Positions 22,470 to 34,273 of a stretch of 64,000 bases of DNA are shown here, piece by piece. Made by a program: the position numbers and the translations under genes. Where the stretch lies: contig JAHWDD010000005.1 in the NCBI GenBank assembly GCA_023897205.1, positions 4,526,001 to 4,590,000 of the forward strand. Direction: 5' to 3'. Below the pieces are notes generated by a model that was given only the letters and a program-made list of their open reading frames with translations, ran no database searches and was not told where the DNA came from. The first letter of the stretch is position 1. Each line of letters begins with the position of its first letter. The stretch comes from Exophiala sp. HKRS030 (Eukaryota > Ascomycota > Eurotiomycetes > Chaetothyriales > Herpotrichiellaceae).

Positions 22470-24531
22470 CCAAGGCGGCCTTTTATCTGGCATCAATTTC
22501 TGGTTATCAGCGATGGCGCTGGTGCAGGAAACCACTGGCCTAAGAATCGCGGCGTTGGGATGAAAATGTACGATCTGGATTATAGAAAAGATGAGGACAA
22601 AAGGGTTTAAATGCTCCAGTTCTATGGATTGCCACCTTGCTTAGAGACAGACCTGCCGAGACACGACAGGATTCGGCACTTGCTCGATGTCTTGGATCTA
22701 GCATCATATGCTGATGGAATCAAAATATGAACCGGTATCAAGACGTGCATTTCGCTCTCAAGTGATTAGTTACGCAGTATTTGTAACGGTCTTTCTACCC
22801 GTCAGCAGTATTAGCATGTCGATGCGAGGCTGTTGTTACCACTGGTGATAGCTCTGCTAGGATATCCGGCCCCTTTATGCCTTGCACGTGCCTTTCATCC
22901 ATGATCTTCCAATGAAGAGACACAGCAATCGTAAATGGTCTCGTCCCCCGGTTCATGAGCCACCAGGTCAAAGTTTCAACAAAGTGGCAAGCTCCGGAGG
23001 AGCAATATCATCTTCGCAGATCAGGCTGTCACGCTTGTGGGACAGCCTTCGACACGAGGCAGTTTCGTCAGCGTGCTTTTGTTGTAGTTAGCATGCCGTC
23101 CTCTCCACGCCTGGTTATTCTCACCGATCATCCACAGACATGTCGTAACCAGCTGATCAGAACGCCATTGGAGCCTGTGCACTGTAGGTAGGCGATACAA
23201 CACACCGGGAGTTTCTAGTCAGCCACATATCTCAATGTGTAGCATGACAAAATGATACAAGATCGTCGAAAGCCCAGCAGCCCAAGTCGATCAATCGAGG
23301 AATGACGTGATCAGGACGAGGATTGCACGTTTTCTGGCAGTCGCGACGGACGGCAGCGCAGCGCAAGGTGATTGCCTGCTGTTCTGGGTTTTCGTTAGGA
23401 AGGTGCGTGTTCAGCACCCACCGCACAATCCCTGGCCGATTTTTCTCAAGGAGGGAAAATCATTGCCCTTTGTCAACTTGGACCGCCTTCTCCTTGTCCC
23501 CTTTTGCCTACTGATTCATTCCTTGGAATTGTGCATGTAGATTGACTTGGACCACCAGACAGAGAATACCGCGTTACATTCGGTCGTGTGACCAATAAGA
23601 CGACTAAAGGTCTGGCAAAAGACCGCTGATTTGTGTCGTCAGGGAATGAGCCTCTTAAGTCTAACATTCGATATCCGCTTGGCTGCCCCTCGTTCAACAA
23701 CCAAGGTTGGCCGAGGAACGACAAGACCACTTAAGCCTTTTCCTGTGGACTTTTCGTGGAGCTTGTTGTTGGAGTGGGACAGCCATTTACGACCTTATCA
23801 TTCTCCTAAACATCTCAATGCCTCAACACTCCGCAAGATACTTCATTCCTTACGAAGGACTTGAGGTCGGCACCAAGACACTGGCAGAACTCCTTCTTCG
23901 CTAACCCGTACCGTGCCACAAGAGGCCACATTAATCCACATCCCGTATGAACCTTGAACCTCATGGCTATTCTGTCGTCATACCTCGCTTAACGACTCAA
24001 CACTACTTCCAACTGCACCAATACTTGAAGTGACGGGTAAGCCACGATCTGCGTCGTCTTCACTTGCTCAGGATGCCTACGAAGAAACACGACGTCAGAA
24101 CGGAGGATTTCCTGATTCCCACCTGAGATTGGTCGCAGCATCATCTTCGACGGTTTCGTTATCTTTCATCCAAGTACACCAAAAGCAACCTTGGTCGGGT
24201 CAGGCTGAACGTGAAATGGTGAACCCCTGTGACCAGTGAGACGTCTTGATTCGATGCTAGTCGTCGCAATCGCCTTTTCTTAGGTCTATCGAACCTCAAC
24301 ACTACAAACTACCCCAGGTATGCTCAGCGCCGTGTCGCCTGGTGGCGTTCAATATCTACCAGGGGCATACCTCTCGAGCTATCCAAGACAAGCAATATGC
24401 CTTGCATTCTTGGTTGACCTTGAGTGAACTTGGCTTTTGCTTTGCATTTAAGTCCAATCCAAGCCCAGTCCCTGCTGCATTCATTTCGCCTCCAGAAGTG
24501 CGACATATGAGTCTTGCCCTTTATTCTGAAC
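22470..24531. other. Intergenic
   Basis: About 2 kb with no gene I can support. Short open frames on both strands lack domains. The right end is the promoter side of the permease gene. Confidence 0.5.
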
Positions 24532-26617
24532 ATGATGGCTCACAACTCCCCCAAACTAGAGTCGGAGAAACTGCCAGAAGAGCTGGAAAAGACTCCACGC
24601 CCGGATTCCTCTCATGATCTCGAGGAAGGTGAAAATGCACCTTCTTCGCTCCATCGTGGACTTCAGGGTCGACATATGCAGATGATCGCGATAGGTAAGC
24701 AAAGCGCGAACCAGAAGAAGATATTACTGAAGCATCTTACCCAGGAGGGTCGATTGGCGCTGGTCTCTTCGTTGGCTCTGGCGGTGCACTACAGTCTGGC
24801 GGCCCTGCGGCACTAGTCATCGGATTCGTACGTCGTCCTGCCCTCCTCAAGTTCGCTTCATTGTATGATTCTAGCCTCGCAAGGAGATCTTCACCATGAA
24901 AGTTGGACGACCAGCCTTCGGGCTGACATGTACTTGACGCTCGCTTCCCCAAATTTCACCTCATAGCGAATACTGACGAAGATGTTGAAATTACAGATCA
25001 TCATCGGATGCATGCTACTGTGCACAGTTCAAGCATTAGGGGAACTTGCAGTTTTATATCCAGTCAACGGTGCCTTTTTCAACTATAGCGTTCGATTTCT
25101 TGATCGGTCCTGGGGTTTTGCGATGGGATATCAGTACGCGCTCGGCTGGCTCATCACACTTCCCTTCGAGATTACAGCAGCAGGTCTCACCATCGATTAC
25201 TGGCATGAATACAATATTGGTATTTGGATCGCTGTATTCCTGACCAGTCTGATTATTGTTCAAATTTTTGGGGTCAGAGGTTATGGAGAAGGTAAAAAGC
25301 CGGACCTCCTTTCATGCGATAATATCTGACCGTATACTCCAGTTGAGTTTGTACTAGGTATTATCAAAATTATTGCCGTACTGGGCTTCAGTAAGCCTGA
25401 CGCAAATTTCAACCATCCGGAAAAGTCTCGCTAATACTCACAAGTCATCTTTGGCATTATTGTCAACACTGGCGGTGTCCCAAGTGATGATCGTGGTTAC
25501 ATTGGATTTCGATATTGGAATGGCAAGGACGACAACCACGCCTTTCGAAATGGTAAGCTGCAACCTGATCGACATCCTCAATCTCTTGCTTAATCGCATC
25601 TACAGGATTCAAAGGTTTCTGCTCTGTCTTCGTTACAGCTGCATTCGCATTCGGTGGAACGGAAATGGTCGGTCTCGCCGCCGCCTAAGCCGCCAATCCT
25701 AGGAAATCTCTGCCAAAGGCCACCAAGCAAGTGTTCTGGCGAATCGCAGGTTTCTACGTCGTATCGCTACTCATTGTAGGCATCATCGTCCCAAATAGTT
25801 CGCCTGATCTGCTTGGATCATCTGGTGCCAATACTAAAGCCTCTCCTTTTGTGCTCGCGATCGAATACGCTGGAGTTAAGGGCTTGCCCTCTGTATTCAA
25901 CGCCGTCATTACTATCTCCGTCATGTCGGTGGCAAATTCTTGCACATATGGCTCAACACGAACTTTGCAAGCTCTGGCTCAGGCTGGAATGGTGCGTCAC
26001 ATATCCATGGGACTTCTATATCAATTCGCTGTAACGTAACTGATATCAAGACAGGGACCAAAATGGCTTGGACATATCGATCGAAAGGGCCGCCCACTGT
26101 GGCCAGTCATTATTCAAATGGCATTTGGATTACTCGCCTTCATTAACGAATCGGAAGATGGCGACACAGTCTTCACGTGGCTGCTCTCACTAACAGGACT
26201 ATCATCCTTCTTCGTTTGGGGATCTATTTGCCTCAGTCACATCCGCTTCCGACAAGGCTGGGCAGCCGCAGGTCGAAGCGTTGACGATCTACCCTTCAGG
26301 TCACAGCTCGGAGTCTATGGCTCATATTGTGGCGTCTTCTTAGTGGTGATCTGCCTCATGGCCACCTTTTACATCTCACTCTTCCCTATCGGCGGCAGTC
26401 CCAACGCCGAAGCCTTCTTCGAGAGCTACCTTGCCGCCCGATTGTGCTGGCGCTATTCGCATTCTGGAAAGTACGAACTCGCGATTGGACCCTGGGCATC
26501 AGAGTGAAGGACATGGATCTCGACACCGGACGAAGAGACTATCACGACCTCCCGCCTCCAGCCGACAGCGAACGCAAGCCGAGCGTAGGAAGAAGAGTCA
26601 GCCGCGCGCTATTCTAA
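24532..26617 (+). pseudogene. Amino-acid permease (AAT/YAT family) with a premature stop and a frameshift
   Basis: Seven exons splice cleanly (24532-24694, 24745-24827, 24997-25291, 25343-25390, 25445-25552, 25606-25991, 26055-26617) to a 548-residue 12-TM permease. Signatures: RHMQMIAIGGSIGAGLFVGSG, ALGELAVLYPVNGAFFNY, GFKGFCSVFVTAAFAFGGTE, NPRKSLPKATKQVFWRI, SPFVLAIEYAG, GSTRTLQALAQAG. Two lesions are visible. First, TAA at 25686-25688 sits where the family has a conserved Glu (GLAAA-E-ANP), one G-to-T change from GAA. Second, one C is missing at the CCC run 26437-26439, after which the native frame resumes and ends in SVGRRVSRALF at 26617. All splice sites remain good, so either the loss is recent or part of it is sequencing error. 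It would have imported amino acids or related compounds at the plasma membrane. Confidence 0.85.
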
Positions 26618-26753
26618 GGTCGGCACGCGTACAAAACGAGAAGAGACATGCTTCTGAACGCGAATCGCAAGCCACTATGGAGCGAGCCAGGCGCTGGACT
26701 GAGAAAAATGAAGATGTATAATCGTCAAATAGGATAAGCAAGTGCAATATTCT

Positions 26754-26798
26754 CCATATCCATATCCATATCCATATCCATATCCATATCCATATCCA
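26754..26798. repeat. Hexanucleotide microsatellite (ccatat)n
   Basis: About 7.5 perfect copies of ccatat. A short open frame of alternating Tyr-Pro across it is an artefact of the repeat. Confidence 0.95.
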
Positions 26799-27056
26799 AC
26801 ACCAATGCCCTTGTTTACATGTTCTTCCTCCTCATATCCTCGTCCTCGTCCTCGTGCTCGTCCTCGCCGAGCATGCCTTGCCTGCATGCATGCATGCTTG
26901 CTTGCTTACTTGCTTATTTGCTTCATTGACGTATCACTGTATCAGCAGCGGACATGATTTCTCTCTCGCTCCGGGGTATGAGGTTAAACAAGGAGGGGGA
27001 AGGATATCTATCCTACAGAACGAGAAACTTCACCCCTATGTGGCGGCTAGACTCAC

Positions 27057-27125
27057 ACTAACTAACTAAACAATTAAGCAACTAATTAACTAACCAAGTA
27101 GCTAGCTAGCTAGTTGGGCTAGTTA
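27057..27125. repeat. Degenerate CTAA/CTAG tetranucleotide tract
   Basis: actaactaactaa grading into gctagctagctag, AT-rich and imperfect. Confidence 0.75.
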
Positions 27126-27486
27126 GAGCGAGGGTGGAAGGAATGCAGCGGAGTGCTCGGGGTATGAAGGGGGAACGGTCGATTGACAACGCCCCCACTG
27201 GGCTGCCATGAGCATTTTAGCTGGTCAGCATTTACATCTGTACTTCTGATATGCACGGGACTCGGAATGGAGACTGCAGATTCTTTGTGTTGTTCATGTC
27301 TTGATTCCTTCAACAGGTTTGTTCCCTATGCCATGTAAACTCATGGCCAATCTCTATCGAAATTCTAGAAGAAGAAAAAGGAGGATGTCTGAGTATCATC
27401 AACCTTTCAATGTTCCTTGCTCCACCCTGGAACCCTACAAAGCCAATCGAATCCTCCATCGACATGGTTCAAAGATGAGAAACCAG

Positions 27487-28397
27487 TCAGATTCCGAAAA
27501 GCTCCTCCAATTGCTTGACTGTATCTTCTGGGTTCTTGACAGCATGACCAGTGACTCTCGGGTCGGTGTAGATTTCCCAATCGTTTCCACCCTTGAAAGC
27601 CTTGTCACCGAAGAAGTGAATGGTCTTGTAGTTAATTCCGGAGAGCTTCTTGGCTGGGTCAGCCTCGGCTTCGATGTGTCTTAGGCAGTAGGTCTTGTCC
27701 CAGCCCGTTGGGAAAACGTCGAATGAAATTTGGCCACCGATAGAGAAGCTGAAATCAAGGTCAGTATTGGTTTGAATCGACACAGGCGCCAGAACTTACG
27801 TCAATTCAAGTTCGGGGAATTCCGCTTTGATGGCCTCAATCAACTTTGGTCGGACACCATGCTCGAGGTCATATTTCTCATACTGATTTCGCTCTTCTGT
27901 GCTGGCATTACGACCAACGGGGCTGACGTTGATCATGCCGTTTCTGAATTCGATAAAGGTTCCTCGCATGGCGGGTAGACCTTCAAGTTCAGAGATCTTT
28001 CTCAAGATGAATTTTGCCAATTTCTGGTACTTCTCTTCGCCGATCCATTGGATGAAGGAGTTTGAAGGAAGTTGTTCGCCCAAACGATAAGCGGTGAGGC
28101 CATTCTCAGAAAAGGCAAAGTCGAAGAGGGTGGTGACAGGGAGAGAAGGAGTGCCCAATTGTTCTTGTTGTTTCTTGAGATCTGAGCCACCAACCTGCAT
28201 ATGTCAGTGGGCTGAACCAGGGGCTCGGTTGTCTGACTTACAAAACCAATAGCGACCTTTTGTCTGAGTTTAGATAGCGCTTGGAGAACTTGAGCAGAAA
28301 CTGCAAGTCGTGCAGGAGTCAAGGTGCCATCAACATCGAAGAGGACGACTGTCTCCTTGATTGGGCGGTCTTTGAGGTCAGGGTAGAGTTCGGCCAT
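27487..28397 (-). CDS. SEC53: Phosphomannomutase
   Basis: Exons 28397-28242, 28194-27800 and 27748-27487; introns 47 and 51 nt; 270 residues, close to the usual ~255-270. It converts mannose-6-phosphate to mannose-1-phosphate in the cytosol, feeding GDP-mannose for N-glycans, O-mannosylation and GPI anchors. HAD motif 1 is FDVDGTLT with nucleophile D21 and acid/base D23. Other family segments: VGGSDLKKQ across splice 1, [75 protein letters not shown]. Yeast orthologue is SEC53. Intact, single-copy housekeeping gene unrelated to the accessory genes around it. Confidence 0.96.
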
Positions 28398-29913
28398 GGT
28401 GTTGTTTGCGGTGTCAACAGATCAGAAGTGGGTGAGAGTCCAAGAGGTGGTTATACGCGACGATAATGGCCTTTTGAAGTCCAGAGAAGGTGGACCAAGT
28501 TGTAGAAGTGTCAACTACGGAGTAGAAGTTGTAGAAGTGTCAGTTCGAAGAGGACAGCTCACCGTAAGTTCGGAGGACTTTTTCATGGACAGCACGTCTT
28601 TACGCCTTTACCGCCACGAGCCGCGCCATGCAGGAACAGAAAACGCCTACGGACGCGATTGAACTTGTAGCCCCAACCTTGTTCCCCCCTCTCTCGTCGC
28701 TCCTTCCCAGGTCACAAGTTCCGCCCGCGTCCCGTTCCTGCCACAGCTACGCCTCCAAGGTACCTCCAATGGACTATTTAATTGAGGCTCCCCGCACTAG
28801 CACGTGAAGATAACAATTCGCATGGGCAATCACCATCCTTTCAGGCAGCCCCCACCCTGATCCTGCCCCTCTGGGCGACCTCTTTTGGGCTTTTCGGGCG
28901 GCTTGATACCCTAAACCGGAATGGCTTCCTCATTTGTCCAATACCAAGTCAAATGGTGAATTCCGCGGTTAAAACTTGAGGCAGGTGCGGTGGACAATGG
29001 TAGTGAATGTTGATGTGGAAGGTGCACTTGAACAGGTGACACACTGTACACCACATCCTTCATCGTACTGGCAGCCAGCTAGGGACTGGTAAAGACTTGT
29101 TCCCAAGGAAAACATTGAGCCATAAACATGGTCTGAAGGTCCCACAGCCAGGGGTTCTGGTGCTCCAAATGTCCTCTTTGGGCAGGCATGAAATTGATGA
29201 TCATGGTCGACCCTTGGAGCAATATTGGCAGTATTTAAAGCCACCACGTGTCCTGATCTGATCACCGAACCTGGAAGTCACGACTGACCACTTCCAAGGT
29301 TCTAAGGTAGCTACACGTAACTTCCAAAGGTATGTCTTGTGTACCTGCCTGGACTTGGGCAGTCTCGGAAAACGGTGCTTGTCGGCCCGAGACACTTCCC
29401 CGTCGTCGCCGTCTTCTCGCACAATTCTCGATGGTCAATTCACAGAATCAAACATGGCCAAGAAGAGTTGCAGCGACATCCTATCATGACGATCGGAATC
29501 ACCCCTCTGCCATAATCTGAATTCTCAGTATAATCTTCGAGAGGCCGAACAAGTCTTCCATCTTGTGTTGGGGTTCTCGAGTCGTTTCCTCGTGGGACTT
29601 GTAGCCGCCGAGATAACAACATGGATGACACCCAGAATGAATGCTGACTCACCAGAGAGTTATATCTTTGCTACATCGGGATCTCCCTCCCGACAATTTA
29701 CCAGAGAAACACGTTGTGAACAGTGATGGTATAGGTCAGTCTCGTGCATACCTTTCTCTGGCCCAGAAAGGTATACTATTGATCTGGTCGACCTCTTTTA
29801 CAATTACTGACCTGAAACTTTCAAAATTCTTCCCTTCCTCAACTGTGAACAGGACATTGACACTTGCTTCTTGCTCCTTTGCTTAACAGAACCATTTCTA
29901 GGGGAATCTCAAG
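28398..29913. other. Intergenic between divergent genes
   Basis: Holds promoters of phosphomannomutase (minus) and dienelactone hydrolase (plus). A Cys-containing minus frame at 28969-29265 is noted but has no credible start or splice context. A TTTAAATA lies at ~29235. Confidence 0.5.
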
Positions 29914-30856
29914 ATGGCCTCCAACATCCCGGGTCCGTGTTGTTTCCAAGGGTTCAAGCACGAAGGATCACCTGCTGGGCAGATCAAGACAATAGGCAAT
30001 GGTATGCCTCACACACTTGATTGTGAGATTTCCATCATTGACTTCATACTAGTTCGCACATATCTATCATATCCGACAAACGATGCCAAGCCTGAAAAAG
30101 CCGTTCTTCTCTTCAGTGACGTATTCGGCATCTTCAACAACAGCCAGCTTCTTGCCGATGATTTTGCTAGCAACGGCTATTTGGCTATCCTGCCTGACCT
30201 CTTTGACGGTGATCAAATGGACATCGATGACTTCGACCATGGTAGAATTGATATTCCAGCATGGCTGGCCAAACATGGTCCGGAGCACATCGAACCCATC
30301 GTGAGCACCATCTTTCAGCACCTTACGGAGCTAGGCATCAAGAAGATCCATGGTGCCGGCTATTGCTTTGGTGGCAAGGTATGTATTGAGATTGATATTT
30401 TGCATATCAGTGTGTCTCACAACCATCTCCTCTAACCATGACTGTTGTATTCCCCCGTTTAGTACGTAACTCGATTTCTCAAGCCGGGACAACTTGACTC
30501 TGGCTACACCGCCCACCCATCCTTTGTGACCGACGAGGAACTTGGAACCATCCAGAAGCCTTTGTCCATTGCCGCTGCACGCAGGTCCACCCGCCCCCCT
30601 CCGCCCCCCCCCCCCCCCGAGGCCACAACACGACCAACTCGTCCATGCAGAAATTGACCAAATCTTCACCACTGAACTCCGTCACCGTTCCGAAGAAATC
30701 TTGAGCAAGAGTAGCCAAGACTACCAGATCAATCTATTTAGTGGAGTGACTCATGGATTTGCTATTCGTGCAGATCTGAGCGTGGCTCAGAACAAGTTCG
30801 CGAAAGAACAGGCATTCCTTCAGGCTCTTGCTTGGTTCGATCGTTTTTCCTCATGA
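29914..30856 (+). CDS. Dienelactone hydrolase family protein
   Basis: Exons 29914-30001, 30053-30378, 30463-30580 and 30651-30856; 245 residues, the family's normal length. Alpha/beta hydrolase with the triad of this family: Cys in GAGYCFGGK (~residue 134), Asp in IDQIF (~180) and His in SGVTHGFAIR (~213). The first exon carries CCFQGFKHEG and the core starts YPTNDAKPEKAVLLFSDVFG. Dienelactone hydrolases open lactone rings in chlorocatechol-type breakdown; many fungal members have unknown substrates. The last intron is odd: the only in-frame solution I find starts with GC (30581, GCAGGT) and ends GCAG (30650), and it encloses a C15 run. A GT donor 4 nt downstream would break the frame. Confidence 0.85.
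30604..30618. repeat. C15 homopolymer inside an intron
   Basis: Fifteen consecutive C within the last intron of the dienelactone hydrolase gene, a tract whose length is likely unstable or misread. Confidence 0.9.
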
Positions 30857-31265
30857 TAGCACCAGATCCTGTCGACTAAGACAATTATGTTTGGGAGCCT
30901 GCACTATTGCAGCGAGTCTTACGATTTGTTCATGACCAAGACCAAAGACATATTAATCTACAAGCTATCTCAAGCTTTACGAATATGATCCATGTCCCTG
31001 CTTCTCTGTGACGTAGATATCATGCCATATATCACACAGAGGAAGGGGCAAAGTGAATCCTTACAAATCGGGATCGATCGATGAGACAGTGGAAGATTTG
31101 AGACCCCCATAATAAACCCTTCTGTCGCAGATTCGATAAGTCTTTGGGCAATACAATGAAGCTGAGGTACTAATTCCTTTTGAATGACACAAAAAATGTG
31201 AAGAGCATTTGACCACCAACCTCAACCCAAGCCTACACGGTTACCTAATGCTAAGACAAGAGACA
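30857..31265. other. Intergenic between convergent genes
   Basis: Shared 3' region of the dienelactone hydrolase and the flavin monooxygenase. No gene seen. Confidence 0.6.
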
Positions 31266-33403
31266 CTACTGCTTAATATTATATCTGTCCATGTAGTACG
31301 ACAAGTCCTCGCCGTTCGCATCCCTCTGCGTGAAGCCATTGCCCAGAAAACTCCACTCGTTGGCAGTCAAATAAGTGATGTCGAAATCCTCGCCGCGAAT
31401 CTCATCCAGACATTCTGAGAAAGGAACAAATATTAGCGTGAACACAATAAATGGAAAGTCAGGGCCCATTAAGAGCAAAAGTTTCAGAGAAACATACCTC
31501 TGTAGTGGATGACACTACCGGCATGCAACGCCGTGATCTTGCCATTGACGGTGCCGTTCTTGTACCAACTGCGACAGTTTCCTGCCCACACGGTTCGCTT
31601 CAGGAGTTCTTGAGACCAGACGTCCAGGTCATCAACAACCTTGGCTTTGGGCGAGATTGATCTGTGCGGGTTGTTAGCACTTGCAATCAGGCATGAAAGG
31701 GTTTGCTATGGGACCATGTGTCAACTTACTTGATGCCTTGTGTGGCCATTTTCCTGCACCATTTCAGGATATAAGTTGTCATGGCATCCATGGAACCAAG
31801 AAGGACGCCGTGTGCGGTTGGTGAGTTCGGCCCAGCATAGATGAAGTAATTCGGCTGGTCAACTGCACACATGCCAAAGTACGACGAGATGGCTTCGCCA
31901 TGCCATTTGTCTGCCAACTTGACCCCGTTGCGTCCCACGAGGTTCCACGATGGTCTGAAGCTTACGTCAAACCCTGTCGCACAGACGATCATGTCGAATT
32001 CTTCTTCACCTTCCTCCGTTAGTATACCTTTCTCTGTCACTTTGATGATTGGGCTCCAGATCGTTTTGGTGTTGTCTTGTTGAAGAGCTTCAAGATATCC
32101 ATCCCCGGGCGTGAGTCGACGGCAGCCAACGGTGAAGGTCGGGATGAATCGTTTGATCAGCTCAGGGTCGTTGTTCAAACGTTCCTCTACTAGCTTCCTG
32201 AAACCGGAGTCCATTTCTCTCTGTTCAGGCGAACCTTCCACCATGGTGAGGAAGAGTTGATTGAAACTGAATGTCCGTATTAGTGGCGCAAAAGTGGTTG
32301 AATGAACTAGAGTAGCAATCGACGTTACCTGTGCTCGAGCCTTTTGCGCATCTTGAAGTGCTCTTGGGGATTCTCCCTTAGTTCCTTTTTCTTCTCCTCC
32401 GTGTATTTCAAGCTCTTCCCTTCAAATTGCTCTGCAAGAAAATTCGGTGAGATCCATGTTGGATTGCGTAAGTAATTGACAAGTTTCTTCGCTTTCTTTT
32501 GCACATGAGGCACGAGTTGAATGGCTGAGGAGCCGTTGCCGATCACCCCAACCTTCTTGTCTGTCCAGTCGTATGATTGATCCCTGTTTGCAATCAAGTG
32601 TCAATCTCTGTTGCAGGTTGAAGCTGACAAAATCACTGTTCACTAACCATTGAGCGGTATGCATAAGCTTTCCCTTGAAATCATGCAGACCCTCGATCTC
32701 TGGCCACCTCCACTTACTAACGACCAAAGTGTCAGCAGGTCTGGTTCGATGGCAACATCGAGGTATTTTACTTACTTCAAAAAGCCAGATGCATTGATGA
32801 GAACGTCGCATTCATCATCAAATACATTACCCTGTTGGTCGATCTTCATTTGCCACTTGCCACTGTCTTCGTCCCAAATTGCATCGATGACCTTGGCATT
32901 GAATGAAATGGTTTCCTCGAGATTCCACTTGACGGATGTGTGTTTCATGTACTCCCAGATCTCCTTGCTTCCAGCGTAGAAGCTTGACCAATTTGGATTC
33001 GGCTCGAATGGGAATACATAGACGTCTAGTGTTGACTGTCAGGTCATGCTTTCATCAAGGCCTGGAGTACTCACGCGCCGGGACATCACTTCAATTAGTA
33101 GTTAGTTTATCAATGCTAAATGCTGACGAGGAGGAATATTAATACTAACCATGCTGCCCCTGGATACCTATTTTCATACCAGGTTCCACCAATGTCGGGA
33201 TTCTTCTCGTAGATCTTCAAGTCGATCAACTCATCCTTCTTCAACTCATACTTGACTCGATGAGCAAGCATAAGGCCTGAGAACCCAGCACCAACACAGA
33301 CCACACGCAACTTTCGTGGTGTTAACGATGGTTGCTCTATAATTGGTACCCAATTCGCCGGGCGTTCGCCCTCTCCATTCGTGCTGTCTTGAATCAAAGG
33401 CAT
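31266..33403 (-). CDS. FAD-dependent monooxygenase, Baeyer-Villiger type
   Basis: Eight exons: 33403-33150, 33088-33075, 33025-32776, 32716-32648, 32583-32329, 32266-31730, 31661-31498 and 31414-31266; 563 residues. FAD Rossmann motif VCVGAGFSGL (~36-45), then [21 protein letters not shown], split by a 14-nt micro-exon encoding CDVPA. NADPH Rossmann motif VGVIGNGSSAIQLV. The Baeyer-Villiger fingerprint FxGxxxHxxxW is present as FKGKLMHTAQW. C-terminal family segments: CATGFDVSF, YAGPNSPTAHG, NCRSWYKNG. The enzyme would insert oxygen next to a ketone (ester or lactone product) using NADPH and O2. It is head-to-head with an S15-type hydrolase, so the two could share a promoter and act in sequence. 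Intact in all eight exons. Confidence 0.93.
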
Positions 33404-34273
33404 GTCCGTCTGACTCTGGTGTTTGATGCTCTAGAGTTCTATCGTTGAAAGTGATTCCTTGTGTTGTAGAACCTGCAAATCTGCTTCTTTTCAAGACAAT
33501 GCTTCAGCTTCTTTCTCTGTTCATGGCTCATGACCATCATAGTCAGAGTGGGGAATTGCCGAATGTCCCATAAAGACATCCTATATGATCCGGGGAATAT
33601 TATGTGGAGAACGCTGCATGCATCGAGACTTCGGAGGAGGTATGACGATCGGTAAACTGGAAAAGGAAATTGCAAGGTATTCAAGTCCCTTCCAGGCAGA
33701 GTTTCATCCTAGGAAGCCGCCGATGATCGAATAATCCAGCCGACTTTTCATAGATAGTATATCGGAACACAAACGGACCGACGCTACGCCGCCATAGTAG
33801 TGGGGACGGTGAATGTATCGGCCAATGAAGGCTCGCCAAACTCATCAACTCCATCCCGAAACGCAACGCTGTGAATACTCCCTAAAATTGCACAAGATAA
33901 TCGAAATACGTCTCGACAAGGCAAGCCAAGGCGAAAGCTTGCTTGGCAAGTCGGTCACTCATGCGGGATGTGTCATGAAGTGTAGGAAATCTCTTCAATC
34001 TTTCCCCGCGATCCCGGCGGGGCGGTTGTAATGGCGGAATACCCCAGCTTCACCCCAGATTCCTGGCATCGGCATGGCCGGGTCCGGTATTTGTTAGGTC
34101 AACTAGTGACAATGTCGTGGAGAGGGTCTCGTCATCAATTGACTGGTGCGGAATTCCCCCTCGTGGAACCATAACGTAACAGGTCTGAGAGAAAAAGACT
34201 CTGAGATATAACTATACCTTGGAAGGTCTTTATCGTAACCTTTCCAATAATACAGACAATTACAATTGCGTTT
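33404..34273. promoter_or_regulatory. Bidirectional promoter between monooxygenase and hydrolase
   Basis: 870 bp between two divergently transcribed metabolic genes. It contains CGG-N5-CCG at 34070-34080 (cggcatggccg), the inverted half-site arrangement many Zn2Cys6 regulators bind, plus extra CGG triplets near 34018-34035. Function as a shared promoter is inferred. Confidence 0.5.

Larger units (their letters stand above)
26618..27486. other. Intergenic, repeat-rich
   Basis: Holds a hexanucleotide microsatellite, CTCGTC-type and TGCT/CTAG-type simple repeats and no supportable gene. It is the common 3' side of the permease (plus) and phosphomannomutase (minus). Confidence 0.6.

Noticed and set aside
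26675..26957. Open frames with Tyr-Pro or Gly-Tyr repeats
   Set aside because: They are translations of the ccatat microsatellite.
28969..29265. Minus-strand frame with several cysteines (SLAGCQYDEGCGVQCVTC)
   Set aside because: No signal peptide, credible start or splice context; overlaps the promoter region of two genes.
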